Part shown: positions 17,091 to 25,627 of the stretch, piece by piece
Numbering within the stretch: the stretch's first letter is position 1
Layout: every line of letters starts with the position of its first letter
Notes under the pieces: generated by a model
What the model saw: only the letters and a program-made list of their open reading frames with translations
The model's database searches: none
What the model was told of the DNA's origin: nothing
Made by a program: the position numbers and the translations under genes
Origin: Armatimonadota bacterium
GTDB lineage: Bacteria > Armatimonadota > Zipacnadia > UBA1398 > JAKPQA01
Length of the DNA: 64,000 bases
NCBI GenBank assembly: GCA_029547025.1
Contig: JAKPQA010000221.1
Coordinates: forward strand, 28,697 to 92,696
Reading direction: 5' to 3'

Positions 17091-18542
17091 TTGGAGTTCT
17101 GGCGGCTCTATCGGTTGCTGCGCCAGCGGGCATGGTTGCTGGCACTGGTGTTGGTGGCTTCGGCCAGCGGCGTGGTGATCCGCCACCTGACCCAGCGCGG
17201 CACCTATCAGGCCTCGGCCATCCTCTACCCGTCTCCCAATGCCATCTCCTTCGGAGCCGGTCAGGGCACGACGACGGGCGGCGTGGTCGGCGCGCCCCGG
17301 CCGCGGACGACCGCCGAGATTCTGGGGGACATGGCGGCCATCATCATGTCCCGCACGGTCCTCGACTATGTGAACGAGAGCCGAGGCCTCCGTCTCACCC
17401 CGCGCATGTACTCCCAGCTCGTCAACGTGCGGCAGAAGCGCGACACGGATCTACTCGAAATCACGGCGTTGGGGACGACGCCCCAAGCGGCCGCCGACTT
17501 GGCCAACGCTGTTGCCGAGCAGTTCCAGGCTCACTACAAAGTGCTGTGCTCCACCGCTGCCACCAACACCCGTGAGGTGCTCGAGGGTGAGGTGGAGTCG
17601 GCTCGGCGCCGTCTCGACCAGGCACAGCGCGCTCTGGTCACTTTTCTTAAAGATACCGGCTTTGAGTCCGTCGACCTGATCCAGGCGGCCTCCGCCGTCA
17701 ACACGGGACAAGGCACACCCGACGTGCTACTCCGGGACGCCGAGCGACGCGTTCGGTCGGCGGCCGCGCAGCTCGCCGAGATCGAGCGCCAGCTCGCCGC
17801 AACGCCGGAGGAGATCGACACCGGCCAGTCTCAGGAGCGTAACCCCGTCAAGGACACGCTCAAGCAACAGCTGACCGATGCACAGGCCAAGCTCGATCAG
17901 GAGCTCCAGCTCCGCGGCGCCCGTCACCCGAGCGTTCAGAAGCTGCAGGCGCAGGTCGAGCAACTGCGCCAGCAGTACGAACAGGAACCCGAGTTCGTCG
18001 GCTCCGTCAAAGAGCGGGAGCGTTCCACCGAACGCCAGAACCTTCTCCTGGAACGTACTCGGGTGTCCGCCGAGTTGCGTGGCGCTCAGGCTGAACTGCC
18101 CTACTTGCGTGAGCAGGCCTCCAAGTACGCCAGCTCCTCCAGAGTGCTCCCCGAGCAGGTCGAGGCCTATAAGCGCCTCCAGCGCGATATCGACCTGGCC
18201 CAGGCCGAGTATGATCGGGGCTTCCAGGCGCTCTACGAAGCGCGCCGTGCGGAGACCATCGCCCGCAACCAGGGCACGGTCGAGATCCTGGAGCGCGCGG
18301 TGGCCAGCGATGACGCCGTGCGCGCCTCCTTGGGTCGGAGCATGGCGCTGGGTCTCATGGGTGGGCTGGTGATGACCATCATCCTGGTTCAGCTCATCGA
18401 GTACCTGGATAACCGTGTCAAGACGCCTGAGGATGTCGAACGCCTTGTGGGGCTTCCGGTCATCGCGACGATTCCCCTGACCGCCGCAGAGACCCGTGAA
18501 TCCAGCCGGCGAGGCCAGGAACCCGGTACGGCCGGCAACTAG
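17091..18542 (+). CDS. Wzz/GNVR chain-length determinant (polysaccharide co-polymerase)
   Basis: The start is a TTG at 17091 after GCGGAGG. A cytoplasmic N-terminus (LEFWRLYRLLRQR) is followed by TM1, WLLALVLVASASGVVI. A long periplasmic region with coiled coils runs from about residue 140 to 400 (for example ESARRRLDQAQRALVTFLKD). TM2, MALGLMGGLVMTIILVQLI, lies near the C-terminus, followed by the PEDVERLVGLPVIATIP segment that links to a kinase in Wzc-type proteins. It would regulate polymer length and interact with the Wza-like channel. The kinase is encoded separately downstream, as in the two-protein CapA/CapB or CpsC/CpsD arrangement. Confidence 0.92.
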   Translation: MEFWRLYRLLRQRAWLLALVLVASASGVVIRHLTQRGTYQASAILYPSPNAISFGAGQGTTTGGVVGAPRPRTTAEILGDMAAIIMSRTVLDYVNESRGLRLTPRMYSQLVNVRQKRDTDLLEITALGTTPQAAADLANAVAEQFQAHYKVLCSTAATNTREVLEGEVESARRRLDQAQRALVTFLKDTGFESVDLIQAASAVNTGQGTPDVLLRDAERRVRSAAAQLAEIERQLAATPEEIDTGQSQERNPVKDTLKQQLTDAQAKLDQELQLRGARHPSVQKLQAQVEQLRQQYEQEPEFVGSVKERERSTERQNLLLERTRVSAELRGAQAELPYLREQASKYASSSRVLPEQVEAYKRLQRDIDLAQAEYDRGFQALYEARRAETIARNQGTVEILERAVASDDAVRASLGRSMALGLMGGLVMTIILVQLIEYLDNRVKTPEDVERLVGLPVIATIPLTAAETRESSRRGQEPGTAGN

Positions 18543-18566
18543 ATTTGGCCGTGGATTGGACGACCC

Positions 18567-19262
18567 GTGGATCAACGAATGCGACAGCAGCGCCGGTCCG
18601 AAGCCGCCTTCGATGAGGCATTCCGCTCCTTGCGGACACGGATCCTACTGGGGGCCCGGGAGAGTCAGCTTCGCACCATCCTGATCACGGGCGCCACCGG
18701 CGGATCGGGCAAGACTACGGTCGCACTCCACCTGGCTGAATCCCTCGCTCAGAGCGGACGGCGCGTGATCCTGGTCGACAGCGACATGCGCCGCCCGAGC
18801 CTGCACACCTTCTACAACGCGCCCAACGACATCGGCCTCTCGTCGATCCTGGCCGAAGGCGTCTCCGACGACGATGCCCTACACCAGACCGAGATCGAGG
18901 GCCTGTTCCTCCTCTTCGCCGGCCCCTCGGTCGGCGATGTGCCGAGGTTCCTCCAGTCTGAGGCGATGCTCGCGCTCGTGCAGCGGCTGCGGGAGAGAGT
19001 TGACTTCGTTATCTTCGACTCGCCGCCCGTGGCGGCGTGTGCTGATGGCGTCATCCTGGGCGAGCTCGTCGACGGGGTCGTGTTGGTCGTCAGCGCTGGG
19101 CGCATCCCCCGCGGCACTGAGAAGGCCACCGTCCGACAGCTACAGGCGGCCGGCGCCAACATCCTCGGCGTCTGCCTGAACCGCGTTCAGCCCGAGCACT
19201 CGGACGAGATCTACCACTATTCGCGGTACTACTCGGAGACAGAGGTCACCCCTGCCGGTTAG
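18567..19262 (+). CDS. BY-kinase-type tyrosine autokinase (CpsD/CapB-like)
   Basis: The protein has 231 residues from a GTG at 18567. Walker A GATGGSGKTT lies near 41-50, Walker A' LVDSDMRRP near 70-78 and Walker B VIFDSPP near 151. The C-terminus ends in a tyrosine cluster (HYSRYYSE), the usual site of autophosphorylation that cycles the complex. It should bind the cytoplasmic end of the Wzz-like protein 24 bases upstream and control polymerisation and export. MinD-like ATPases share the Walker motifs but lack the deviant A' form and the Tyr tail, so the kinase call is favoured. Confidence 0.93.
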   Translation: MDQRMRQQRRSEAAFDEAFRSLRTRILLGARESQLRTILITGATGGSGKTTVALHLAESLAQSGRRVILVDSDMRRPSLHTFYNAPNDIGLSSILAEGVSDDDALHQTEIEGLFLLFAGPSVGDVPRFLQSEAMLALVQRLRERVDFVIFDSPPVAACADGVILGELVDGVVLVVSAGRIPRGTEKATVRQLQAAGANILGVCLNRVQPEHSDEIYHYSRYYSETEVTPAG

Positions 19263-19591
19263 CCGTGACCTCCGGTGCCCATTGGCGGTGACTTGGGGCT
19301 CCAGCGGCTTGCGGGCATGGTTGCGGAGCGACGCCATGGGGCGAACCACGCGGGCTGGGTCCCCAACGCGCCCATTCCGGGGCCCCGAATGCGGCGCGAA
19401 GCCGGGTTCGGACGCGATCCATCACCCATCTGGCCCCCCCAACACGGTTGGACAGTGCGGTGTACGGGCCTTCCGCATGCCGCTTGAGCCTGGGTTGCCG
19501 CCAATGCCTCCGGTGCCCCCGGTGGCCTCATCCTGATGCCCATGGCCCAGAGCGCCTCCTCAGCTCCGGGTCGCTTGTCGGGGCGGTTCCC
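19263..19591 (+). other. 329-base convergent intergenic region
   Basis: This lies between the plus-strand kinase gene and the minus-strand DUF362 gene. Short ORFs overlap here in several frames but none has a ribosome site and a convincing sequence. A bulged palindrome CATTC-C-GGGGCCCC-GAATG lies at about 19373-19391. No T-run follows it, so a terminator is possible but not shown. It is not an obvious promoter zone. Confidence 0.5.
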
Positions 19592-20650
19592 CTACCCCAC
19601 GTTGAGGCGTTCCACCGTGATCCGCGCCGGATCATCGACACCCAGGCCACGCTGCGCCGCCGTGGCGATGTGCTTCGCCGGCCTACCCGCCTCGGCGAGA
19701 GTCGGTAGCCCGACTTCCTTCCGCCGCGCCTCGATGACCTGAGTGCCGATGGTGTCGTGTGCGACCGGGTCGAGTGCCGCCATGAGCATGTTCGGGTGCC
19801 AGAGGTAATCGGCGTTGAACCCGGGTCCGTCCTGGCACACAGCCCGGGTCGCGTCGCAGAGGATCAGCCGCTGCTTGTCCCGGATCGACGGGATCGTGTT
19901 CAGGTCGGCAATGTAGGGGTCGCAGTTGTTGTCATGGTGGTCCCACGGGTTCTCATGGGTTCCATAGTGCTGCTTCAGAGCGAGGGTCACCCCAGATAGC
20001 CCGTGGTCTTTCATGATCGGCAGGTTCACGAAGCAGTCCACGCGCTTCGTGACGATGGTGGTGATCCGCCCCCGGAACTTGCCGGCCTCCACTGGGGCGT
20101 CCGTCCACTCGATGTTGACGGGCACGATGTTCGTGCCCCACTCCTTCGAGTCGACAATGAGGCCGCAATTCCTCAGGAACTCGGGGTTCTGGTCCCAGAT
20201 GGTGATCCGCTCCGCCTTCACCCCCACCTGGAGCAGGCGAGAGACCACTGCCGCAGTCAAGTGCCGGCTCGTCGAGATGAACGGTCCGCCCAGGCCGTTA
20301 ACCTTCACCCCGACGGACTCATCCGAGCTGAACAGCTTGTTCCAGGCCGCCTGGGCAGTCTTCTCACCAGTCAGAGCGACCACGGCGGCGTCCACGAGCT
20401 TCTCGACGGCCTCCGGCTGCACCTCACCCTCGAGGGTCGCCCTGCTGTGCGTGGCCATGACGACCTTGGGCCCGGGCCCGCCCGGGGCAGCGCTGGCTAC
20501 TGGAGTTGGGGCCGCCCGCGTCGCGCCGTCAGCCTCTTCCCTGGAGCCCGCCGGGCACCCCGCGGTGACGCCTGCCGCAATGCCCGCAGCTCCGGCCGCG
20601 ACTCTCTTCAGGAACTCCCGACGGGGGTACACGCATCTGTCTCCCATCAT
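19592..20650 (-). CDS. Tat-exported DUF362-domain protein
   Basis: The protein has 352 residues with a twin-arginine signal near the start: RREFLKRVAAGAAGIAAGV, followed by AGC, so it may be cleaved or lipidated. The rest matches DUF362: VGVKVNGLGG, RITIWDQNPEFLRNCG, TTIVTKRVDCFVNLPIMKDHGLSGVTLALK and LILCDATRAVCQDGPGFN. DUF362 proteins are often predicted to carry iron-sulfur clusters, but I see no CxxCxxC motif in this copy. Two ATGs (20650 and 20647) follow GGGAGGT; the second has better spacing. It is upstream of the sugar isomerase-like gene's convergent end, on the minus strand, and divergent from nothing close. Function is unknown. Confidence 0.85.
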   Translation of the reverse strand: MMGDRCVYPRREFLKRVAAGAAGIAAGVTAGCPAGSREEADGATRAAPTPVASAAPGGPGPKVVMATHSRATLEGEVQPEAVEKLVDAAVVALTGEKTAQAAWNKLFSSDESVGVKVNGLGGPFISTSRHLTAAVVSRLLQVGVKAERITIWDQNPEFLRNCGLIVDSKEWGTNIVPVNIEWTDAPVEAGKFRGRITTIVTKRVDCFVNLPIMKDHGLSGVTLALKQHYGTHENPWDHHDNNCDPYIADLNTIPSIRDKQRLILCDATRAVCQDGPGFNADYLWHPNMLMAALDPVAHDTIGTQVIEARRKEVGLPTLAEAGRPAKHIATAAQRGLGVDDPARITVERLNVG

Positions 20651-20685
20651 CTACCTCCCGGGGCGGCGTGTGCCGCTTTCCGATC

Positions 20686-21540
20686 TCAGGCACTCCACAG
20701 CTCGCGTACATAGGCCATGTTGGCCCGCGTGTCCGCGACTAGGCTATTGGGGGCGGAGGTCTCCAGCACGATCCACCCGTCGTATCCGACATCCTTCAAC
20801 GCCTGGACAACCGCGGCGAAATCCACGTCTCGCCTCTGAGATAGCAGAAGGTCTCCGTTCTTGAGGTGCACCTGGCACAGCCGCCCGCGGCCCAGTTGGC
20901 GGATCTCCGTAACAGGGTCGTGTCGCCGGTGCGCCGCGTTCTTGCAGTCATAGTAGACCTGCACCGAGTCATGCCCGACGCGATCGAGAAGCACCAGGTG
21001 TTCCTCGGCGGTGAGGTAGCTCTCGAGCCCCAGCACCACCCCGGCTTTGCGTGCGTCCGGTGCCATGTCCTTGAGCACGCCCACCACGCGGTCAACGCCC
21101 GCCGCATCCTCCATCGAGAGTTCACCGCGTCCAAAGAACGCCAGTAGGATGACCTTGGCACCCAGTGCCTGGGCCGCCGGGATCGCGTCGGCCACCCACC
21201 GCGCCGCGCGCTCCTCTGACTTGAGCGGCACTTCATTCAGCACACCCAGGGCAATGGAGGGGATGCGAATACCCTTCTCTCCAGCAGAGGCCAGGTACTG
21301 CTCTCGCACCTCCGCGCGCTGGAGCCACTCCGGCATCGCTGGTGTGCACAGGCTCACCTCGGCGCCATCCAGCCCGATCTCCGCCGCCAGGTTGATGGCG
21401 CCGACGGACGCCATTTGACCCAGGCTCCAGTCGCACATCCCGATGGGCGGCGAGCCCGGCTCGGCTCCGGCAGGGCCAAGCGTGATGGCACCCAGAGCTC
21501 CCACCGCCCTCCCGATGAACTCACGTCGGCCCACGCGCAT
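20686..21540 (-). CDS. Tat-exported xylose-isomerase-like TIM-barrel protein
   Basis: The protein has 284 residues. A twin-arginine signal RREFIGRAVGALGAITLGP lies at the N-terminus, so it is exported folded. The body is a sugar phosphate isomerase/epimerase-type barrel (AP endonuclease 2 superfamily): GLDGAEVSLCTP, KVILLAFFGRGEL, VLGLESYL (Glu metal ligand), VQVYYDCKNAAHR, CQVHLKNGD (His metal ligand) and WIVLETSAPN (Glu). These acidic and His positions match the divalent-metal site of the family. The substrate is unknown; such exported copies are frequent in saprophytes. GAGGTG precedes the ATG. It lies 36 bases upstream of the DUF362 gene on the same strand. Confidence 0.87.
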   Translation of the reverse strand: MRVGRREFIGRAVGALGAITLGPAGAEPGSPPIGMCDWSLGQMASVGAINLAAEIGLDGAEVSLCTPAMPEWLQRAEVREQYLASAGEKGIRIPSIALGVLNEVPLKSEERAARWVADAIPAAQALGAKVILLAFFGRGELSMEDAAGVDRVVGVLKDMAPDARKAGVVLGLESYLTAEEHLVLLDRVGHDSVQVYYDCKNAAHRRHDPVTEIRQLGRGRLCQVHLKNGDLLLSQRRDVDFAAVVQALKDVGYDGWIVLETSAPNSLVADTRANMAYVRELWSA

Positions 21541-21691
21541 GCCACACCTCGCATTCCGGGAGTTCCCACTGGTCCTCCCCTATTCGCCGTCATGTGCCGG
21601 TACGCCTTGCTTGTGCCGCCGGGCAGGCCAGCGCTTCCCCATCGCGAACATGGCCCCTGACTGCTAGTGTCCGTATCGTGTGGAGGGTGCG

Positions 21692-23575
21692 ATGAACTTC
21701 GGGTTGGGTTCGCGAGTCCGCCTGGCATCACTACCGTGTCTCGTCGCCGTACTGGTCACGGGCTTGCAGGTCGCTGGCCATGCCGAGAGCTTCGGTGATT
21801 CAGCGCGTGCGGTCACTCGGCTCTGTGAGCGTTTCAGCCACTGGGATGAGAACCGGGATGGGACGGTCGAAGTCGACCGTCTCTCGCCGCTCGGCGTGCC
21901 CCGCGCTGCCACGACCGCGCTGCGGGGCACCGTGCTGGTCTTGGTCGAGGACCGCCTCCTCTCAAGCGGTCCCGAGCTCCCGGATTTGCGTGAGGAGCTC
22001 GACGGGTACGCCGTGCAGCTCGCGGCCGACGGCTGGAACGTCCTGTGCGTGGCCGCTCGCGTCTACGCCGGGCCGAGGCACCAGGATGGGCGGACCCTAC
22101 TGGCGCTCCGGCGTTTCTTCACAGCGGTGAAGCACCGCGTGCCCAGCTTCTCTGGAGCCGTGCTGGTGGGCAGCTTCCCGGAAGCCTACCTCGTTCGGCA
22201 GTACAACTGGCGGCAGCACAACCCCTTCACCATTAACGCGGGTACGTCCCGCGAGAAGGTCTTCTCGGAGCCCGTCCACCTCATCCGATCGCGAGCGGAA
22301 CCGGTGGCGACGCGCTGCGAGCTGGTGCTCGCCGACCTGGACGGCCGTTGGGATCGAGCCTACTTCGAGAAGCCCACTGCTCTTCCATCGGCCATCGCCG
22401 TCTACGGCACCGAGGAACGCCCCGCGGGAGGCCCCACAGGGGACTATGAGTTGGGGAGCGACACATTCGAGGATTTCTTCTTCGTCAACGACGGCCGCTA
22501 CTCGCTGACGATGAGGCAGGACGGGCAGATCGACTTCCGTGCCCTACCCACCGAGAACCGCGAGTGCTCGCCGCGGGACCTCAGACTGCCTAACCCCATG
22601 GCGCGCCCGGACATTTGTGTGTCGCGGATCAACCCGAGGGGTGTCGCCCTGCGCCCGAAGACCGATGTCCGCGGGACCGCCGGCGAGGGTCTCCTCGGCG
22701 CCGACGGGCTGCCTCAGAGCGTCACCTTCGCCTCCAAGGAGGAGAGACCCAGGTGGACCGCCGTCTGGGAGCCCGACCCGGCTCTCGAACGACGGCTCAT
22801 CATCGAGTTCCTTCGGCGGGACCGACGCTATCGCAGGGGCGAGTTCGCGGCTGCGTGCAAACCCGCGTCGATCTCGACCGAGTTCGGCTCATCGCTCGAG
22901 GAGTTCAGAACCGCCTTTCCGGCATGGCGTGATTTCAGCGAGGAGGGCTACGACATCGATGGCCGCGAGGCCACGGTCGTGGCTGCCATCGAGTGGCTCA
23001 GACGCCCGGCCCTTCTGCGGGCATTCAAGGCCCATAGCAGCCCGTGGGGCAGTGACTTCTTCCCCACCGAGGATGTCACCCAGATCGAGCGGGCTGTTGG
23101 CGGCCGGGCTTGGAGTTGGCAGGAGGGCGAGGCGGTGCTGACCCCGGGGCTGAAGCACTCCACCAGCCGGCTCGACTTCGCCGTCTACCGCAGCCTCTAT
23201 GAGAACCACGCCCTACCCGACGCGGCCAACCTCTTCATCCACACCGGGTGTGAGTCCATCGCTCCACCGGGAGCCCACAACCGACCCTACTCGGCACCTG
23301 AGTACGGCAGTTGGCAGGGGGCTGAGGCCCTGATGTTCTACTGCAACGGTCTGGCGCTCATCGGCCGCGCGAAGGTGTTCTACGACGAGCCCAGGGAGTT
23401 CGCGGCCCAGCTCGGCAAGGGACGAACCTGGGGTGAAGCATGGCGTCACTACTTCGAGATAGAAGCCCGAGCCGCTTCCGAGGACGAGGTCGGGGGCGGC
23501 ATTGGCCGCAAACGCGCCTATTTCTGGAGCCCGCTGGGCGACTGGACCATCTGCCTCCCGGGTGCCGCAATGTAG
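21692..23575 (+). CDS. Exported protein with EF-hand-like loop; possible clan-CD cysteine peptidase
   Basis: The ATG at 21692 with GGAGGGTGCG is preferred over the track start 12 bases earlier. It gives 627 residues with a signal peptide (LPCLVAVLVTGLQVAGHAE). An EF-hand-type calcium loop DENRDGTVEVD lies near 55. A beta/alpha domain follows (GTVLVLVEDRLL, ADGWNVLCVAARVYAG, SGAVLVGSFPEAYLVRQ) that resembles the gingipain-like C25 fold. KAHSSPWG near 445 and IHTGCES near 515 could be the clan-CD catalytic His and Cys. This assignment rests on motif spacing only. The gene starts a long plus-strand run of exported proteins. Confidence 0.6.
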   Translation: MNFGLGSRVRLASLPCLVAVLVTGLQVAGHAESFGDSARAVTRLCERFSHWDENRDGTVEVDRLSPLGVPRAATTALRGTVLVLVEDRLLSSGPELPDLREELDGYAVQLAADGWNVLCVAARVYAGPRHQDGRTLLALRRFFTAVKHRVPSFSGAVLVGSFPEAYLVRQYNWRQHNPFTINAGTSREKVFSEPVHLIRSRAEPVATRCELVLADLDGRWDRAYFEKPTALPSAIAVYGTEERPAGGPTGDYELGSDTFEDFFFVNDGRYSLTMRQDGQIDFRALPTENRECSPRDLRLPNPMARPDICVSRINPRGVALRPKTDVRGTAGEGLLGADGLPQSVTFASKEERPRWTAVWEPDPALERRLIIEFLRRDRRYRRGEFAAACKPASISTEFGSSLEEFRTAFPAWRDFSEEGYDIDGREATVVAAIEWLRRPALLRAFKAHSSPWGSDFFPTEDVTQIERAVGGRAWSWQEGEAVLTPGLKHSTSRLDFAVYRSLYENHALPDAANLFIHTGCESIAPPGAHNRPYSAPEYGSWQGAEALMFYCNGLALIGRAKVFYDEPREFAAQLGKGRTWGEAWRHYFEIEARAASEDEVGGGIGRKRAYFWSPLGDWTICLPGAAM

Positions 23576-23647
23576 GCGAGGCAGACCCGCTTCTCGCTCC
23601 GTGGAACGAGGCGTGCCCTGAAGTATCCGTTCCCATGGGGGTGAAAC

Positions 23648-23944
23648 ATGGCAGAGGATGAGCACGATCTCCGGAGGATCTACTGCCCATCGTTGGGCAT
23701 GATGGTCGAGTTCGCGTACTGCCGCGCTGCCGGCAGGCAACTCGAGACCGGCACGTCAGGCAGCAGGCGCCTGCCCTGCCAGCGCCTCCTCGGTTGCTGG
23801 AGCGCCCGGCTGGACGTCGGTGCTTTCCTGGCCCGCACCTATTCGCCCGAGGAGTTGGCTGAGTTCGCCAGCCCAACTACGACACGACTCGAGCGCCTCT
23901 ACGCGGCCGCCTCGCGTGCGTCCGAGGGCGGTGAGACCGGGTGA
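23648..23944 (+). CDS. Small Cys-containing protein translationally coupled to the SGNH hydrolase
   Basis: The protein has 98 residues, with GGGGGTGAAAC before the ATG. It contains IYCPSLG, FAYCRAAG and LPCQRLLGCW, that is, four cysteines in two pairs that could bind a metal or form a disulfide knuckle. The CPSLG start recalls the DUF6485-like protein at 5787, but similarity is limited to that short motif. No signal peptide is visible. Its stop overlaps the next start (GTGA at 23941-23944), so the two genes are likely cotranslated. I do not recognise a family. Confidence 0.65.
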   Translation: MAEDEHDLRRIYCPSLGMMVEFAYCRAAGRQLETGTSGSRRLPCQRLLGCWSARLDVGAFLARTYSPEELAEFASPTTTRLERLYAAASRASEGGETG

Positions 23945-25605
23945 GGCGCGTCCGAGTGGCGGCGGTGGGGTGGATCCTTGGGTGCGTCGTCATGATCGGG
24001 CCCGTGGCTGCCCAGCATGACTGGTCGGGCGGCCAGATCGAGCGAGCGCGCGAGCTCATGCGCAAGTTCAGCGAGGGCGCCGTCGTCCGGGTGGCTTTCC
24101 TTGGCGACTCGCTGACGGCCGGATGGTCGGCCTGGAGCGACACCGAAACCTATGCGCGAGTCTTCTGCGACGCCGTTGCCCTCCAGTTTCCCGCTGCACG
24201 CATCGAGCCCGTCGTGGCCGGCGTGCCGGGGTGCACGTCTGCCCAGGCACTCTCGCGCATGCACAACGACGTCATACAGCGCGAGCCCGATCTGCTCATC
24301 GTCCAGTTGGGCGGAAATGACAAGGGCACAGGCCGCACCGGCGCAGACCTCCACAGCGATCTCGTCGCCATACTGCAGACCGCTCGCGAGAAGACCCACG
24401 CCCCCGTGATTGTCTGCACGCCCCCCATCGTTAGCGACGCGAGAGGCGAGCCCTTCCTGCATGCCGTCCGATCCGCGGCCCAGGAGCAGCGTGTCGCCCT
24501 GGCTGACTTCGATGCGGCTCTGAGGGCATGGGACCATGATTACCGGGGCATCTACCCCTGGGAACGTCATCCTGGGAGCGACGTGCACCTGGTCATGGCG
24601 AAAGAGCTCCACAGCGCGTTCTGCACCATGTTGGCCGTGCCCCAGACCCTTCGGGTCACCATCGAGCCCCTGTGTGAGGCCGTGGCTCCCGGAGAGCAGT
24701 TCGGCACTCGAATCCGGGTCATGAACGAGGGACTCGAGCGGTTCCGGGGAACGGCCACCATCGCCTACGGTACGGCAGTCACGTGCACGACCGTCGAACT
24801 GCCTCCCGGAGACGAGACCGAGTTGCCCGTCGATCTCACGGCCCCCGTGAGGCTGCCCGGCAACCGGACTGCCCGCACAAGGCTGTCGGCTGTGGTGGCG
24901 GGCGATGGTATGGCTGCCTTCGATGCTCGCTGGCTGGCGCTGGCGCCGCTGGCTCTGGTCCACTCCGCGCCCCAGGCTCTGCCGGTTGCTCCTCCTGAGA
25001 TGCCCACAGGGTGGCGGCAGACGATCGGCGGCGATGGCGTGGTGCTCGGCTACGCGAGCTGGGGCGGGCCCTGGGACCTCTCCGCCCGTTTTGGGCTCGC
25101 CTGCAGCGCCTCCGAGCTTGTTGTTCGTGTTGAGGTCCGAGACGATGAAGTCCAAGCGAATGGCTTCTACGCGCCCACGTTGGCGGATCTGGTTGAGGTA
25201 TGGTTCGATGGCCGGCCGCCGATGACTCAGGGCCGCGCCCCCCATTCCCCCGCCGTCTTCGCGGCGTTGCTGGCCCCTCCTGATCGCCGGAAAGGGTCTC
25301 CAACCTCTTGGCGCACCCTCGATGCTCCTCCGGCCGGCGCCGGCACGACCGCGGCCTCGGCCGCGTACATGGAGGGTGGCTACAGCGTTCTGGCACACAT
25401 ACCTCTCGAAGTGTTGGGGTGCCAGGCTCGCGGAGACCTCGAGCTCAAGGGCATCGAGATCGCGCTCGATGATGCCGATAGCGGGACCCGCGAGACTCAG
25501 GCCATGTGGGCCGGTGGACCCGATGCCTTTGTGGATGCCTCGATGTTCGGAGCCATGACCCTGCGCCCCGAGCGAGTGGGTTGGTACCGCGCGATCCTGC
25601 GCTGA
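23941..25605 (+). CDS. Exported SGNH/GDSL hydrolase with a C-terminal CBM9-like domain
   Basis: The start is a GTG at 23941 overlapping the previous stop. A signal peptide (VGWILGCVVMIGPVAAQ) is followed by an SGNH hydrolase: block I FLGDSLTAGW near 52 (Ser nucleophile), GGNDKGTG near 123 (block III) and SDVHLVMAK near 213 (Asp-x-x-His). These usually deacetylate sugars or hydrolyse lipids and esters. Residues about 230-320 form a CARDB/Ig-like beta domain, and the last 200 resemble a CBM9/DOMON-type carbohydrate-binding module (SASELVVRVEVRDDEVQANG, DLVEVWFDGRPP). It probably removes acyl groups from a glycan outside the cell. Confidence 0.87.
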   Translation: MRRVRVAAVGWILGCVVMIGPVAAQHDWSGGQIERARELMRKFSEGAVVRVAFLGDSLTAGWSAWSDTETYARVFCDAVALQFPAARIEPVVAGVPGCTSAQALSRMHNDVIQREPDLLIVQLGGNDKGTGRTGADLHSDLVAILQTAREKTHAPVIVCTPPIVSDARGEPFLHAVRSAAQEQRVALADFDAALRAWDHDYRGIYPWERHPGSDVHLVMAKELHSAFCTMLAVPQTLRVTIEPLCEAVAPGEQFGTRIRVMNEGLERFRGTATIAYGTAVTCTTVELPPGDETELPVDLTAPVRLPGNRTARTRLSAVVAGDGMAAFDARWLALAPLALVHSAPQALPVAPPEMPTGWRQTIGGDGVVLGYASWGGPWDLSARFGLACSASELVVRVEVRDDEVQANGFYAPTLADLVEVWFDGRPPMTQGRAPHSPAVFAALLAPPDRRKGSPTSWRTLDAPPAGAGTTAASAAYMEGGYSVLAHIPLEVLGCQARGDLELKGIEIALDDADSGTRETQAMWAGGPDAFVDASMFGAMTLRPERVGWYRAILR

Positions 25606-25627
25606 GCGCCGACTGGAGGGATCTCAG

